From an uncultured Planctomycetales bacterium (GTDB taxonomy: Bacteria; Planctomycetota; Planctomycetia; Isosphaerales; Isosphaeraceae), in NCBI GenBank assembly GCA_903926465.1, contig CAIYJE010000006.1, forward strand, positions 1-48,309: a stretch of DNA of 48,309 bases, given 5' to 3'. Made by a program: the position numbers and the translations under genes. Position 1 is the stretch's first letter. Every line of letters begins with the position of its first letter. The notes beneath the pieces were generated by a model. That model was not told where the DNA came from. It saw only the letters and a list, made by a program, of their open reading frames with translations, and did no database searches. Shown here piece by piece: positions 16,823 to 24,773 of the stretch.

Positions 16823-17941
16823 ATGAACCCACTTCGCAAGCTCGTCCTCGTGTGCGCGGTCGTGCTGACCGCCTCGCCTGTGTGGGCTGAAGATTCAGGA
16901 CGCGGCACCCGCAACGTCATCCTGATCACAACCGACGGGCTCCGCTGGCAAGACCTGTTCCGGGGCGCTGACGAGTTGCTGCTGAACAAGGACAACGGTG
17001 GCGTGGAAAACGTGGCGGCGCTTCGTGCGGCCTACTGGCGTGAGACGCCCGAAGCACGCCGCGAAGCTTTGATGCCGTTCTTCTGGACCACCATCGCTCA
17101 GAAGGGCCAGATTTTTGGCAATGCCGACCGCAATAGCCGGGCCCATGTAACCAACGGCCACAATTTTTCCTACCCAGGCTACAACGAACTGTTCACCGGG
17201 GCCGCTGACCCCCGCGTGGACAGCAATGACAAGAAGCCCAACCCGAATGTCTCGGTGTTCGAGTGGCTCAACTTGCAGCCCGCTTTTGCAGGCAAAGTGG
17301 CAGCGGTGGGATCGTGGGATCTTTATCCCTACATCTTGAATGTCGATCGCAGCAAGCTACCGGTGAACGCCGGCTGGCAGCTGATTGCCGGCCCTGATCT
17401 TGGTGAACGAACCGTACTGCTGAACCGCCAGATGACCCAGACTGTGCGTGATTGGTCTAACTGTCGGAACGACGTGTTTACTACCGAGGTCGCCTTTGAG
17501 AGCCTGCACCAAAGCACCCCCCGCGTGTTCTACGTTGGCTTGGGTGATACCGACGAATACGCACACATGGGTCGCTACGATCAGTATCTTCACGCGGCGC
17601 ATCAGGTGGATGCGTTCTTGAAAAACCTCTGGGAGGCCATTCAGGCCCACCCGCAGTACAAAGACTCCACCACCTTGATTGTGACCACCGACCATGGCCG
17701 GGGCGACCCCCCTAAAGGCTGGCGTGATCACGGCGCCAAGGTCGCTGGCTCCGAAGCGATCTGGATGGCCGTGATTGGCCCAGACACCAAGCCGCTCGGT
17801 GAACGCTCCGATATTCCGGCCGTTACCCAGAGCCAGATTGCGGCTACCATGGCACACCTGCTGGGTCTGCCTGAATTCCAGACCGCAAGTCCCCAGGCCG
17901 CCGCACCCATTGCCGACGTGCTGAAAGCCGGCTCGCCCTGA
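16823..17941 (+). CDS. Secreted phosphodiesterase / alkaline-phosphatase superfamily protein
   Basis: The protein has 372 residues from the ATG at 16823, with GAGG 9 nt upstream. A signal peptide (LVLVCAVVLTASPVWA) is followed by a metal-site segment (NVILITTDGLRWQDLF). Next come a probable nucleophile region (NGHNFSYPGYNELFTG), GLGDTDEYAHMGRYDQY and TTDHGRG; the last two supply Asp/His metal ligands of the type I phosphodiesterase/nucleotide pyrophosphatase group. It probably hydrolyses phosphate esters in the periplasm; the substrate is unknown. It stands alone between a terminator and the CotH gene. Confidence 0.82.
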   Translation: MNPLRKLVLVCAVVLTASPVWAEDSGRGTRNVILITTDGLRWQDLFRGADELLLNKDNGGVENVAALRAAYWRETPEARREALMPFFWTTIAQKGQIFGNADRNSRAHVTNGHNFSYPGYNELFTGAADPRVDSNDKKPNPNVSVFEWLNLQPAFAGKVAAVGSWDLYPYILNVDRSKLPVNAGWQLIAGPDLGERTVLLNRQMTQTVRDWSNCRNDVFTTEVAFESLHQSTPRVFYVGLGDTDEYAHMGRYDQYLHAAHQVDAFLKNLWEAIQAHPQYKDSTTLIVTTDHGRGDPPKGWRDHGAKVAGSEAIWMAVIGPDTKPLGERSDIPAVTQSQIAATMAHLLGLPEFQTASPQAAAPIADVLKAGSP

Positions 17942-18141
17942 ATCCTCTACGGATGTCTTCCCCTCTGAATCGCCCAAAGAATCTGCGTCGGGAGGGACGA
18001 CAGCGCCCGATCTACCGCTTACTATGAAGACGGTGTGAAGCTTCATTTCTTCGCCATGCGCGTGCTATCGCCCGATTCCAGGTCTAGCCTGGCTCTTGAT
18101 TTGCATCTGATCCACACTTTCCCAGACCAAAAGGCTGGCCG

Positions 18142-20307
18142 ATGCGTAACCGGATAAACCAACGCCCCTGGTTGGCGGCCATGATGTCGCTGATCATCGC
18201 GGACGGAGCGGTTGGAACCGTTTGGGCCCAGGGGGGACCAGGCCAGGGTCCACCACAGAGACCGGGGGGCGGGCCACCCGGCGATTTCGGCCCAGGCATG
18301 TTCATTGCGCCTCGGATTCTGGAACTGGCCGATGCGGATCAAGACGGCAAGATTTCAGCCGATGAAGCCGCCAAGGCAGTTTCAAAACTGGTGAGCGAGG
18401 CGGACCGCAAGAAAGTGGGCGGGCTCGATCAGGACGGCCTCGCCGCCGCCATCAACCGCAATTTCGGACCGCCCGGAGAAGGGCCAGGGCCAGAAGATGG
18501 GCCACCCGGCGGCTTTGGGCCAGGCATGTTCTGGGCCCCTGGAATCTTCCAGGCAGGCGATACGAACAAAGACGGCAAGCTGACCCCCGAGGAAGCCTCG
18601 GCGGCAGTCACCAAGTTCCTGGCAGACACCAAGGAAGTTGGCCCGCTGAATGAAGCAACGCTCGCCAAGCTGATCAACCAGCGGATCGGGTTCCCTGGTG
18701 GTGGACCGGGCGGGCCTGGTGGACCTGGTGGACCACCAGGATTCGGCGCTGAGCGTAAGATTGCCAAAGACTTTGACAAGAATGGTGACGGCCGCCTGGA
18801 TCAGGCCGAACGCAAGCTGGCGCGTGAGGCGGCGAAAAAGGAACAGGCTGCCGGTGGGGGTCGCCGGCCGTTCGGACCACCTGGCGGCGGCGAGGCTCAC
18901 AAGGGCTCACCCGGTAAAAAGATCGAGCCCGCTGATGTGAAGGCTTACCCAGACGCCCCGCTGTACGACCCCAGCATCATTCGCACCTTGTTCTTCACCT
19001 TCGAGTCCGACGACTGGGAAGCCGAGATGGCCGACTTTCGCGGCACCGACGTGGACGTACCCGCCCAACTCGAAGTCGATGGCAAGACCTATCCAGGCGT
19101 AGGGGTCCACTTTCGCGGCTTCTCGTCTTACATGATGGTACCGGCCGGCTCCAAGCGATCACTCAACGTCTCGATCGACCATGCCAATCCCAAACAACGG
19201 CTAGCTGGCTACAAGACGCTGAACCTGCTGAACGCCCATGAGGACCCCACGTTCCTGCACACGGTTCTGTACTTTGATATCGCCCGAAAGTATTTGCCGG
19301 CCCCCAAGGCCAACTTCGTTCGCGTGGTGATCAACGGCGAGAACTGGGGTCTGTACGTGAACACCCAGCAATTCGATAAGACGTTCCTGGCTGAGAACTA
19401 CTCCAGCAGCAAAGGAGCGCGCTGGAAGGTGAAAGGGAGTCCAGGCGGCGGTGGCGGGCTCGACTATATTGGCGACAAGGCTGAGGACTACAAGGGCCGC
19501 TACGAGATCAAGACCGACGATAATCCCCAAGACTGGGCCGCTTTGGTGGCACTTTGCAAGACCCTCTCGGAAACCCCAGCCGACAAACTCCAGGCCGCAC
19601 TCGAGCCAATTCTGGATATCGAAAGCACCCTCTGGTTTCTGGCCCTTGATAACGCCCTGGTTAATAACGACGGGTACTGGATTCGTGCCAGTGACTACAC
19701 GATCTTCCGCGATGCCGTTGGCAAGTTTCATATGATTCCGCATGACTCCAACGAAACCTTCGGGCGTCCCGGTGGACCGGGCTTCGGACCTCCAGGCGGA
19801 CCCGGCGGCTTTGGGCGTGGCCCTGGCGGTAGAGCACCTGGTGGTGGGCGACCAGGAGGCCCCGGTGGACCTGGCGGCGGTGGCCTAGGTGGCCCCGGTG
19901 GTGGAGCTGGAGCCGGTGCTGGGACTGGGTTCGACCTGGATCCCCTGATTGGCCTGGATGATGCTCGCAAGCCGTTGCGGAGCAAACTGCTTGCGGTTCC
20001 CGCGTTGCGTACGAAGTACCTGGAACACGTGCGAACGATTGCCGAGGAATGGCTCGACTGGAATCGGCTCGGGCCCATCGTCGCTCAGTATCGCGCCCTG
20101 ATCGAACCCGATCTCGAAGCCGATACCCGCAAGCTGGATTCGCTCGAAGCGTTTCAAGCCTTGACAGGTGATACCGACCCCAAGCCGGCCGCGGCCGAAC
20201 CACCCAGACCCGGGCCGGGACCCGCTCCCGCGAGCCTGCATCAGTTCGCCACGGAGCGCCGAAAGTACCTGCTTGGCAACCCCGACGTCTCCAAAGCTGG
20301 CCGATAA
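18142..20307 (+). CDS. Secreted CotH-family kinase-like protein with three EF-hands
   Basis: The protein has 721 residues, beginning with a signal peptide (AAMMSLIIADGAVGTVWAQ). Gly/Pro-rich linkers separate three EF-hand calcium loops: DADQDGKISADE, DTNKDGKLTPEE and DKNGDGRLDQAE. From about residue 280 comes a CotH domain: GVHFRGFSSYM, LLNAHEDPTFL, INGENWGLYVN and the metal-binding HMIPHDSNETFG. A second Gly/Pro-rich block (about residues 540-595) interrupts the domain before its C-terminal helices. CotH proteins are atypical protein kinases in spore coats and elsewhere. A secreted, calcium-responsive version is inferred here. The next gene is DUF4956, a known companion of CotH proteins. Confidence 0.88.
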   Translation: MRNRINQRPWLAAMMSLIIADGAVGTVWAQGGPGQGPPQRPGGGPPGDFGPGMFIAPRILELADADQDGKISADEAAKAVSKLVSEADRKKVGGLDQDGLAAAINRNFGPPGEGPGPEDGPPGGFGPGMFWAPGIFQAGDTNKDGKLTPEEASAAVTKFLADTKEVGPLNEATLAKLINQRIGFPGGGPGGPGGPGGPPGFGAERKIAKDFDKNGDGRLDQAERKLAREAAKKEQAAGGGRRPFGPPGGGEAHKGSPGKKIEPADVKAYPDAPLYDPSIIRTLFFTFESDDWEAEMADFRGTDVDVPAQLEVDGKTYPGVGVHFRGFSSYMMVPAGSKRSLNVSIDHANPKQRLAGYKTLNLLNAHEDPTFLHTVLYFDIARKYLPAPKANFVRVVINGENWGLYVNTQQFDKTFLAENYSSSKGARWKVKGSPGGGGGLDYIGDKAEDYKGRYEIKTDDNPQDWAALVALCKTLSETPADKLQAALEPILDIESTLWFLALDNALVNNDGYWIRASDYTIFRDAVGKFHMIPHDSNETFGRPGGPGFGPPGGPGGFGRGPGGRAPGGGRPGGPGGPGGGGLGGPGGGAGAGAGTGFDLDPLIGLDDARKPLRSKLLAVPALRTKYLEHVRTIAEEWLDWNRLGPIVAQYRALIEPDLEADTRKLDSLEAFQALTGDTDPKPAAAEPPRPGPGPAPASLHQFATERRKYLLGNPDVSKAGR

Positions 20308-20388
20308 CGTAATCCTCGATGGCCGGGAGCTGCCTGTCACGCACCCGGCCGATCCTTTTCAACCCTAGTCAGCCAAGTGAGACGCTTC

Positions 20389-21069
20389 ATGCCGGAATGG
20401 CTCAATCCCGCAGTTTTGAATGGGACCACCGAGCCGACCCTGATCCTGGTCCTGTTCTGGAGGATCGGGGCGGCGCTCTTGCTCGGCATGGTGGTTGCCG
20501 GGCTTTATCGCTGGGCCTGCCGAGGCCAGGCCATTGCCTCTACCTTTCTTGCGACCCTGATTCTGCTGGCACCGCTGATTGCCATGGCCACCCAGGTCAT
20601 TGGCGACAACGTGGCCCGCGCGTTCAGCCTGGTCGGGGCCCTCTCGGTGGTCCGCTTCCGCACCGTGGTCAAAGACACGCAAGATACCGCGTTCGTAATC
20701 TTTGCCGTGGTGGTGGGCATGGCGGCCGGGGCCAACAATTTTCCGGTGGCGCTGGTGGGACTGCTGGTGATCGGGGTACCGGCCGTGCTGTTCTGGCCTC
20801 ACAAACGGCTGGCCACCAACCTGCCGTCTGAAGCGGAACTCTCACTTCGTGTGGGCCATGACACCGAAACCCAAGTCGCCGTGGAACGGCTGTTGAGCCA
20901 GTACGGCGAAACACCGGCCATGATGTCGGCCGGGACGGCCAAACAAGGGACCGCTCTCAACCTGGCTTACCGCGTGCGGATTCGGCCGGGCGTATCGCTT
21001 GCGGGCCTGGTGGCGGAACTCAGCCAGATCCCAGGCGCAGAGGGCGTGGAAATTCGTCGCCATACCTGA
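20389..21069 (+). CDS. DUF4956 membrane protein
   Basis: The protein has 226 residues from the ATG at 20389; a GTG four codons earlier is possible. Three or four membrane helices fill the first half (ILVLFWRIGAALLLGMVVAG, TFLATLILLAPLIAMA, VALVGLLVIGVPAVLF). Between them lies the DUF4956 signature FSLVGALSVVRFRTVVKDTQ. The C-terminal 90 residues are a soluble alpha/beta domain. DUF4956 proteins are commonly encoded with CotH kinases and VTC-type polyphosphate polymerases; here it is 81 bp after the CotH gene, but no VTC gene is in the window. Its molecular role is unknown. Confidence 0.88.
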   Translation: MPEWLNPAVLNGTTEPTLILVLFWRIGAALLLGMVVAGLYRWACRGQAIASTFLATLILLAPLIAMATQVIGDNVARAFSLVGALSVVRFRTVVKDTQDTAFVIFAVVVGMAAGANNFPVALVGLLVIGVPAVLFWPHKRLATNLPSEAELSLRVGHDTETQVAVERLLSQYGETPAMMSAGTAKQGTALNLAYRVRIRPGVSLAGLVAELSQIPGAEGVEIRRHT

Positions 21070-21142
21070 TGCACGGCTCAGATCCAGATTCCATTCTCGC
21101 GTGAGTCAACGGAACCGATTCCTGACGGTATGGGGGCATCTT

Positions 21143-21850
21143 GTGACGTCTCAAGAGATTTTGGCCGAACTCCAGCAACTGGGCAGTGAGACTACCAAGA
21201 AGACGCTGCTCAACCACGGGATCAAGGAACCGGTCTTCGGCGTCAAAGTTGCCGACCTGAAACCAATCCAGAAGCGGATCAAACGCAACTATCAACTGGC
21301 GCTCGACCTGTATGACACGGGCATCTATGACGCCATGTACCTGGCCGGCCTGATTGCCGATGATGCAAAGATGACCAGGGCCAATCTCCAGCACTGGGTT
21401 GAGCAGGCCACCAGTGAATCCCTTTGCGGTTACACCGTGGCCTGGGTGGCCGCCGAGAGCCCGCACGGCCTGGAAATGGCCCGCGAATGGATTGAATCAA
21501 GCCGCGAGAGTATTGCCTTTGCCGGCTGGTCGACCCTGGGGAGCCTGGTTTCCATCAAGAAAGACGCCGATCTGGATTTGACTGAACTGGAGCAACTGCT
21601 GAAACGGATTGAGCGCACGATCCACGCTCAGCCCAACCGGGTGCGGCATGCCATGAACGGCTTCGTGATTGCGGTCGGCTGCTACGTGGCACCACTCACC
21701 GAACTGGCCATTCAGACGGCGATGAATATCGACAAGGTTGCCTTCAATCCAGGCAAGACAGCCTGCAAAATCCCTTCGGCCCTGGAATATATCCAGAAGG
21801 TCCAAAACCGCGGCACCCTCGGCAAAAAACGCAAAACGGCCAAATGCTGA
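21143..21850 (+). CDS. AlkD-like DNA alkylation repair protein (HEAT-like glycosylase)
   Basis: The protein has 235 residues from a GTG at 21143, preceded by GGGGG 6 nt upstream; this start gives the usual family opening (TSQEILAELQQLGSE). The longer frame overlaps the DUF4956 gene and is not conserved-looking. The sequence is all-helical, with FGVKVADLKPIQKRI, LDLYDTGIYDAMYLAGLIAD and the W-containing helices (WVEQATSESLCGYTVAWVAA) typical of PF08713. AlkD-type enzymes remove N3- and N7-alkyl purines. Activity here is inferred. A hairpin that is part of a larger repeat ends the transcript. Confidence 0.82.
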   Translation: MTSQEILAELQQLGSETTKKTLLNHGIKEPVFGVKVADLKPIQKRIKRNYQLALDLYDTGIYDAMYLAGLIADDAKMTRANLQHWVEQATSESLCGYTVAWVAAESPHGLEMAREWIESSRESIAFAGWSTLGSLVSIKKDADLDLTELEQLLKRIERTIHAQPNRVRHAMNGFVIAVGCYVAPLTELAIQTAMNIDKVAFNPGKTACKIPSALEYIQKVQNRGTLGKKRKTAKC

Positions 21851-21864
21851 AATATGACACCTCT

Positions 21865-22079
21865 GTCGTCGCACGACTCTCCGAGTCGTGTTCTTAGTTT
21901 TAACACATACGATATTGTTTGTGTTTGAATAGCATTCACGTTGTGGCGCAGGCGTCTTGCCTGCTCTGGATTTTCCACAAGCCTGCACCACAAAAGGTGC
22001 CCCTGGCGACACATTGGCTTCTGCGTGCAATCCAAACGTGAACCGCTATAAAGACACGACCCGGAGAGTCCGCCGACGA
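21865..22079. repeat. Composite inverted-repeat element (MITE-like), left end works as a terminator
   Basis: Arms at 21865-21895 and 22051-22079 are imperfect reverse complements of each other (shared core GACTCTCC-x-GTCGTG). The left arm itself is a hairpin, CACGACTC and GAGTCGTG around TCC, followed by TTCTTAGTTTT. Nested inside are GTGGCGCAGGC (21943-21953) with inverted partner 21978-21991, TTCACGTT (21935-21942) with AACGTGAA (22035-22042), and a short palindrome GCAGGC-GTCTT-GCCTGC at 21948-21964. No gene is encoded. It lies between two convergent genes and ends 8 bp before the FtsK-like reading frame. Confidence 0.65.
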
Positions 22080-22086
22080 TGTGCCG

Positions 22087-22641
22087 TTAACGTCCTGTAT
22101 CCAGCCAGAGCCCCTGCAACCGTACCGGCTCCAGCAGATCCTTGAATAACAGGTCGCCCTGGCCCAGCAGGTTCTCGGCCCCAGAGCTTCCCAGCAACAT
22201 CCGAGACTCAATATCCCGGGCCATCTGCAGGCCCGCCGCGCGGGCCTTGGAACCCAGCCGGGTAATCAGACCTTCAATCGACTTGCGCTGCACCCGGTCT
22301 CCCGCCAGCAGGTCGGCATACTCCTCACATACACAAACAATCCGCGGCGTGGGTTTGCTCACCCTGCGCATATAGTGAGCCCAATCCTCGGCTCCAATCT
22401 GCTCCATCGACTGATACCGATCGTCCATTTCTTCCACCAACCGCTCGAACGCGGCCGTGGCCGGCTCTTGGTGGTGCAGAATCGGTTCAAGCAAGTAGGC
22501 AGATTCACGCCAGCGACGGAATCCCACCCGCTTGGGGTCGATCAGAACCAGGCGGAGCGTCTCGGGCCGGTTGCCATGAATCAGGCCGGCAATGGCCGCG
22601 TTCAGCCATTCGCTTTTGCCACTCCCCACGGTGCCGGCCAC
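22087..22641 (-). CDS. FtsK/SpoIIIE-type DNA translocase motor, probably a broken gene
   Basis: The readable part is 184 residues from a GTG at 22639-22641. Walker A is AGTVGSGKSEWLNAAI; further on are VLIDPKRVGF, a Walker-B-like RIVCVCEEYADLL and the late motif LLGQGDLLFKDLLEPVRLQG. These fit the FtsK/SpoIIIE motor core. The same frame continues upstream as family-like sequence (VPLGIDLDG, then LRLADLSRPEHTHLLV), but a TAA at 22687-22689 interrupts it exactly where relatives have an ordinary residue. The frame opens at 22884, inside the end of the ATPase gene. The product also ends soon after the motor core, next to the inverted-repeat element. It is probably a decayed gene or a motor with a lost N-terminus, and the third member of the cassette with the two genes upstream. 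Confidence 0.65.
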   Translation of the reverse strand: MAGTVGSGKSEWLNAAIAGLIHGNRPETLRLVLIDPKRVGFRRWRESAYLLEPILHHQEPATAAFERLVEEMDDRYQSMEQIGAEDWAHYMRRVSKPTPRIVCVCEEYADLLAGDRVQRKSIEGLITRLGSKARAAGLQMARDIESRMLLGSSGAENLLGQGDLLFKDLLEPVRLQGLWLDTGR

Positions 22642-22726
22642 CAGCAGGTGCGTATGCTCGGGTCGAGAAAGATCGGCCAGACGTAGTTACCCGTCGAGAT
22701 CAATTCCCAACGGTACGCAATGGCGT

Positions 22727-24772
22727 TCACGCCTTGGACCCGGTAACCGCTGCGGATACCGGTTGTTCAGGCGCTGCCACACCCATGGCAACCCGCTGGA
22801 AAACCACACAGGGTGGGCCTGCCAGCGAGCCAAACCGATCAGGGAATCTCTCAAGGCAACGACCGAGCAGGTCAGCCGAGACCTTTAACACCTCAACCAA
22901 CCGCTCTACGGCCACCACCGGACAGTTCTGTAAGGCGTCAGCCAGTCGATCGGCCAGCGCTTCCAGGTCGGGCTCGTCAGATTTTTCGAGCAGCGGGGGG
23001 CGAGGATACTCAAAGACCTGTTCCACCAGGTCGCCCACAACCGCCGGTACTTGGCGTTCCAGCCAGCCTTGCACGCTGGTCACGGAAATCGGGTCAGCAT
23101 CCCGGCAGAGGTCACCCGATTGCGCATCGGCCAGCAAAGATCGCAGGGCATCAAGCGCAGCCAGCATCTCTGGCGTGGTGCGTAAAAAAGCGGCTCCCCG
23201 ATCACGCAACGCCTTGAGCTGCCTGGTTGCGGCATCACCACGAATCGGCTCCCGGATGTCGCGAACCACCACCACCTTCTCAAGCCGGCCATCATCCAGC
23301 GCCTGCCGCAATCGTTCGAGCGGTCGCCAGGCTGCTCTCATATCCAGCGCATCACAAACGTGGATTGCCACCCGCCCTTCCGAGCCCGCATAAACGCCAT
23401 CCACATCACCCGCCCGCAACCCCGGCACCGGTTCGGTCAGCCGTTTCCACTGCCCGCGCTTGAGAACCGCGGTAAGGTGCGGCAAAGTGGCAACCAGAAT
23501 CTCGCGGGCTCGCTCACTGCCCACCTTGGAAACCGCTTGTTCCCTACGCCTGGCAAATAACTCTCCCAGATACTCGGGAAGTGGCTGAGATCCGGCTGAG
23601 ATTCCGGTCTCTGGCCGATGGCCATCGAACATCTGGGCACATTCGTTGAGCAGTTTACGAGGGTTCAGTCCCTCACGCCCCACGGCCGCCTTCAGTGCCA
23701 CCAGGTCCAGGGGCCAGAGTGATGGCATCCCCAGAGACTTCCGACGCACCTCCAGTTCAGGCACGATCTGATCGCGAACCTGAATCAGGGCCTCGGCCTC
23801 TGGCCAAAGCAACGGGTTGAGCGCCACCTGATTCATTGCCATCCGATCATAGGCCGGCTGCGTGACGCCGTCTTCAATGTCCTGGATCCGGCCAGATTGC
23901 ACGCAAGAAATGAGCAGCAGGTTGGTGGTCCGGCTGAAGAGATCCATCAGCATCTGACCAAACGCGAAAAAGCCGCTGGTATCTCGACGTTCAAGCTGAA
24001 GGGCTTCGATCTGGTCGAACGCAAAGACGATCGGAATCCTGGGCCCGGCCAGCCGACAGAGCGCCGTGACCACCTCTCGGGCCTGATCTTCGGGAGAAAT
24101 GTCTGGATCTGGCAGCCCCAGACCGATCAGGGAGAGGGCCGACTCAGGCAACGGATCTCCTCGGAGCCAGGCCAAGGCCTCACGCCCGTGTCGGTTCAGA
24201 ATCAGGTGACTGAGCACCACCGTAAGGTCTCGACCCAGCCGTTCCTGAATGCTCAACCGATCCATCAAGCCGTCGATGATCGATTCAAAGGCGGCCGGCT
24301 GAGGATCTAGCTGACGCAGCCAGTCCCACCAAAGGGTCAGGTCGGCGTCGGCCGGACGAAGCTCGGCAAACCGGCGAAGCAGAATGCGTTGCAGTTGCGG
24401 GTGGTGGTCGGTCCCCGGACGCATCAGGTCGCCCACGAACTCTTTGCGCAAATTGCGCCAGATTTGCTGGGCGCCGGCCGCCAGCTTCACCGCCACAAAT
24501 GCAACCTCGGGCAAGATCGGATCGACCGGTTTTTCGCCATTCCCCAGGCAGAAACGGCGCAACCGAGAAAGCAGATGGGTTTTGCCGCTGCCCGGCTCTC
24601 CCAGCACAAGCAGGCCATGGTTCCGCCCCTCAAAGCGAACTGCGTCGAGCGCCCGAGTGCAAACCTGAAAGGCGGTTGCGTGAATGCTGGTCACCTCGGC
24701 ATCACCACGCTGCCAGGCGTCTGGGACCACGGTCAAGCGATACGGATTGCGGAGGTCGGCCGTCGTGAGCAT
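22727..24772 (-). CDS. Large P-loop ATPase of the FtsK-linked cassette
   Basis: The protein has 681 residues from the ATG at 24770-24772, one base after the TGA of the upstream gene. Residues about 1-60 lead into Walker A (LLVLGEPGSGKTHLLSRL). Walker B is RIPIVFAFDQIEAL, with Asp-Gln in place of the usual Asp-Glu, followed by LLLISCVQSGR. This resembles ORC/STAND-type AAA ATPases. The C-terminal third (VDGVYAGSEGRVAIHVCDA; KVVVVRDIREPIRGD) looks like a restriction-endonuclease-type alpha/beta fold, with catalytic residues uncertain. I do not recognise a named family. Tight coupling to the wHTH-like gene and to the FtsK motor suggests a common DNA-handling task. Confidence 0.75.
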   Translation of the reverse strand: MLTTADLRNPYRLTVVPDAWQRGDAEVTSIHATAFQVCTRALDAVRFEGRNHGLLVLGEPGSGKTHLLSRLRRFCLGNGEKPVDPILPEVAFVAVKLAAGAQQIWRNLRKEFVGDLMRPGTDHHPQLQRILLRRFAELRPADADLTLWWDWLRQLDPQPAAFESIIDGLMDRLSIQERLGRDLTVVLSHLILNRHGREALAWLRGDPLPESALSLIGLGLPDPDISPEDQAREVVTALCRLAGPRIPIVFAFDQIEALQLERRDTSGFFAFGQMLMDLFSRTTNLLLISCVQSGRIQDIEDGVTQPAYDRMAMNQVALNPLLWPEAEALIQVRDQIVPELEVRRKSLGMPSLWPLDLVALKAAVGREGLNPRKLLNECAQMFDGHRPETGISAGSQPLPEYLGELFARRREQAVSKVGSERAREILVATLPHLTAVLKRGQWKRLTEPVPGLRAGDVDGVYAGSEGRVAIHVCDALDMRAAWRPLERLRQALDDGRLEKVVVVRDIREPIRGDAATRQLKALRDRGAAFLRTTPEMLAALDALRSLLADAQSGDLCRDADPISVTSVQGWLERQVPAVVGDLVEQVFEYPRPPLLEKSDEPDLEALADRLADALQNCPVVAVERLVEVLKVSADLLGRCLERFPDRFGSLAGPPCVVFQRVAMGVAAPEQPVSAAVTGSKA

Positions 24773-24773
24773 C

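Noticed and set aside
20999-21142. N-terminal extension of the AlkD-like protein
   Set aside because: It overlaps the DUF4956 gene in another frame and encodes arginine-rich, unconserved-looking sequence; the GTG at 21143 fits the family start.
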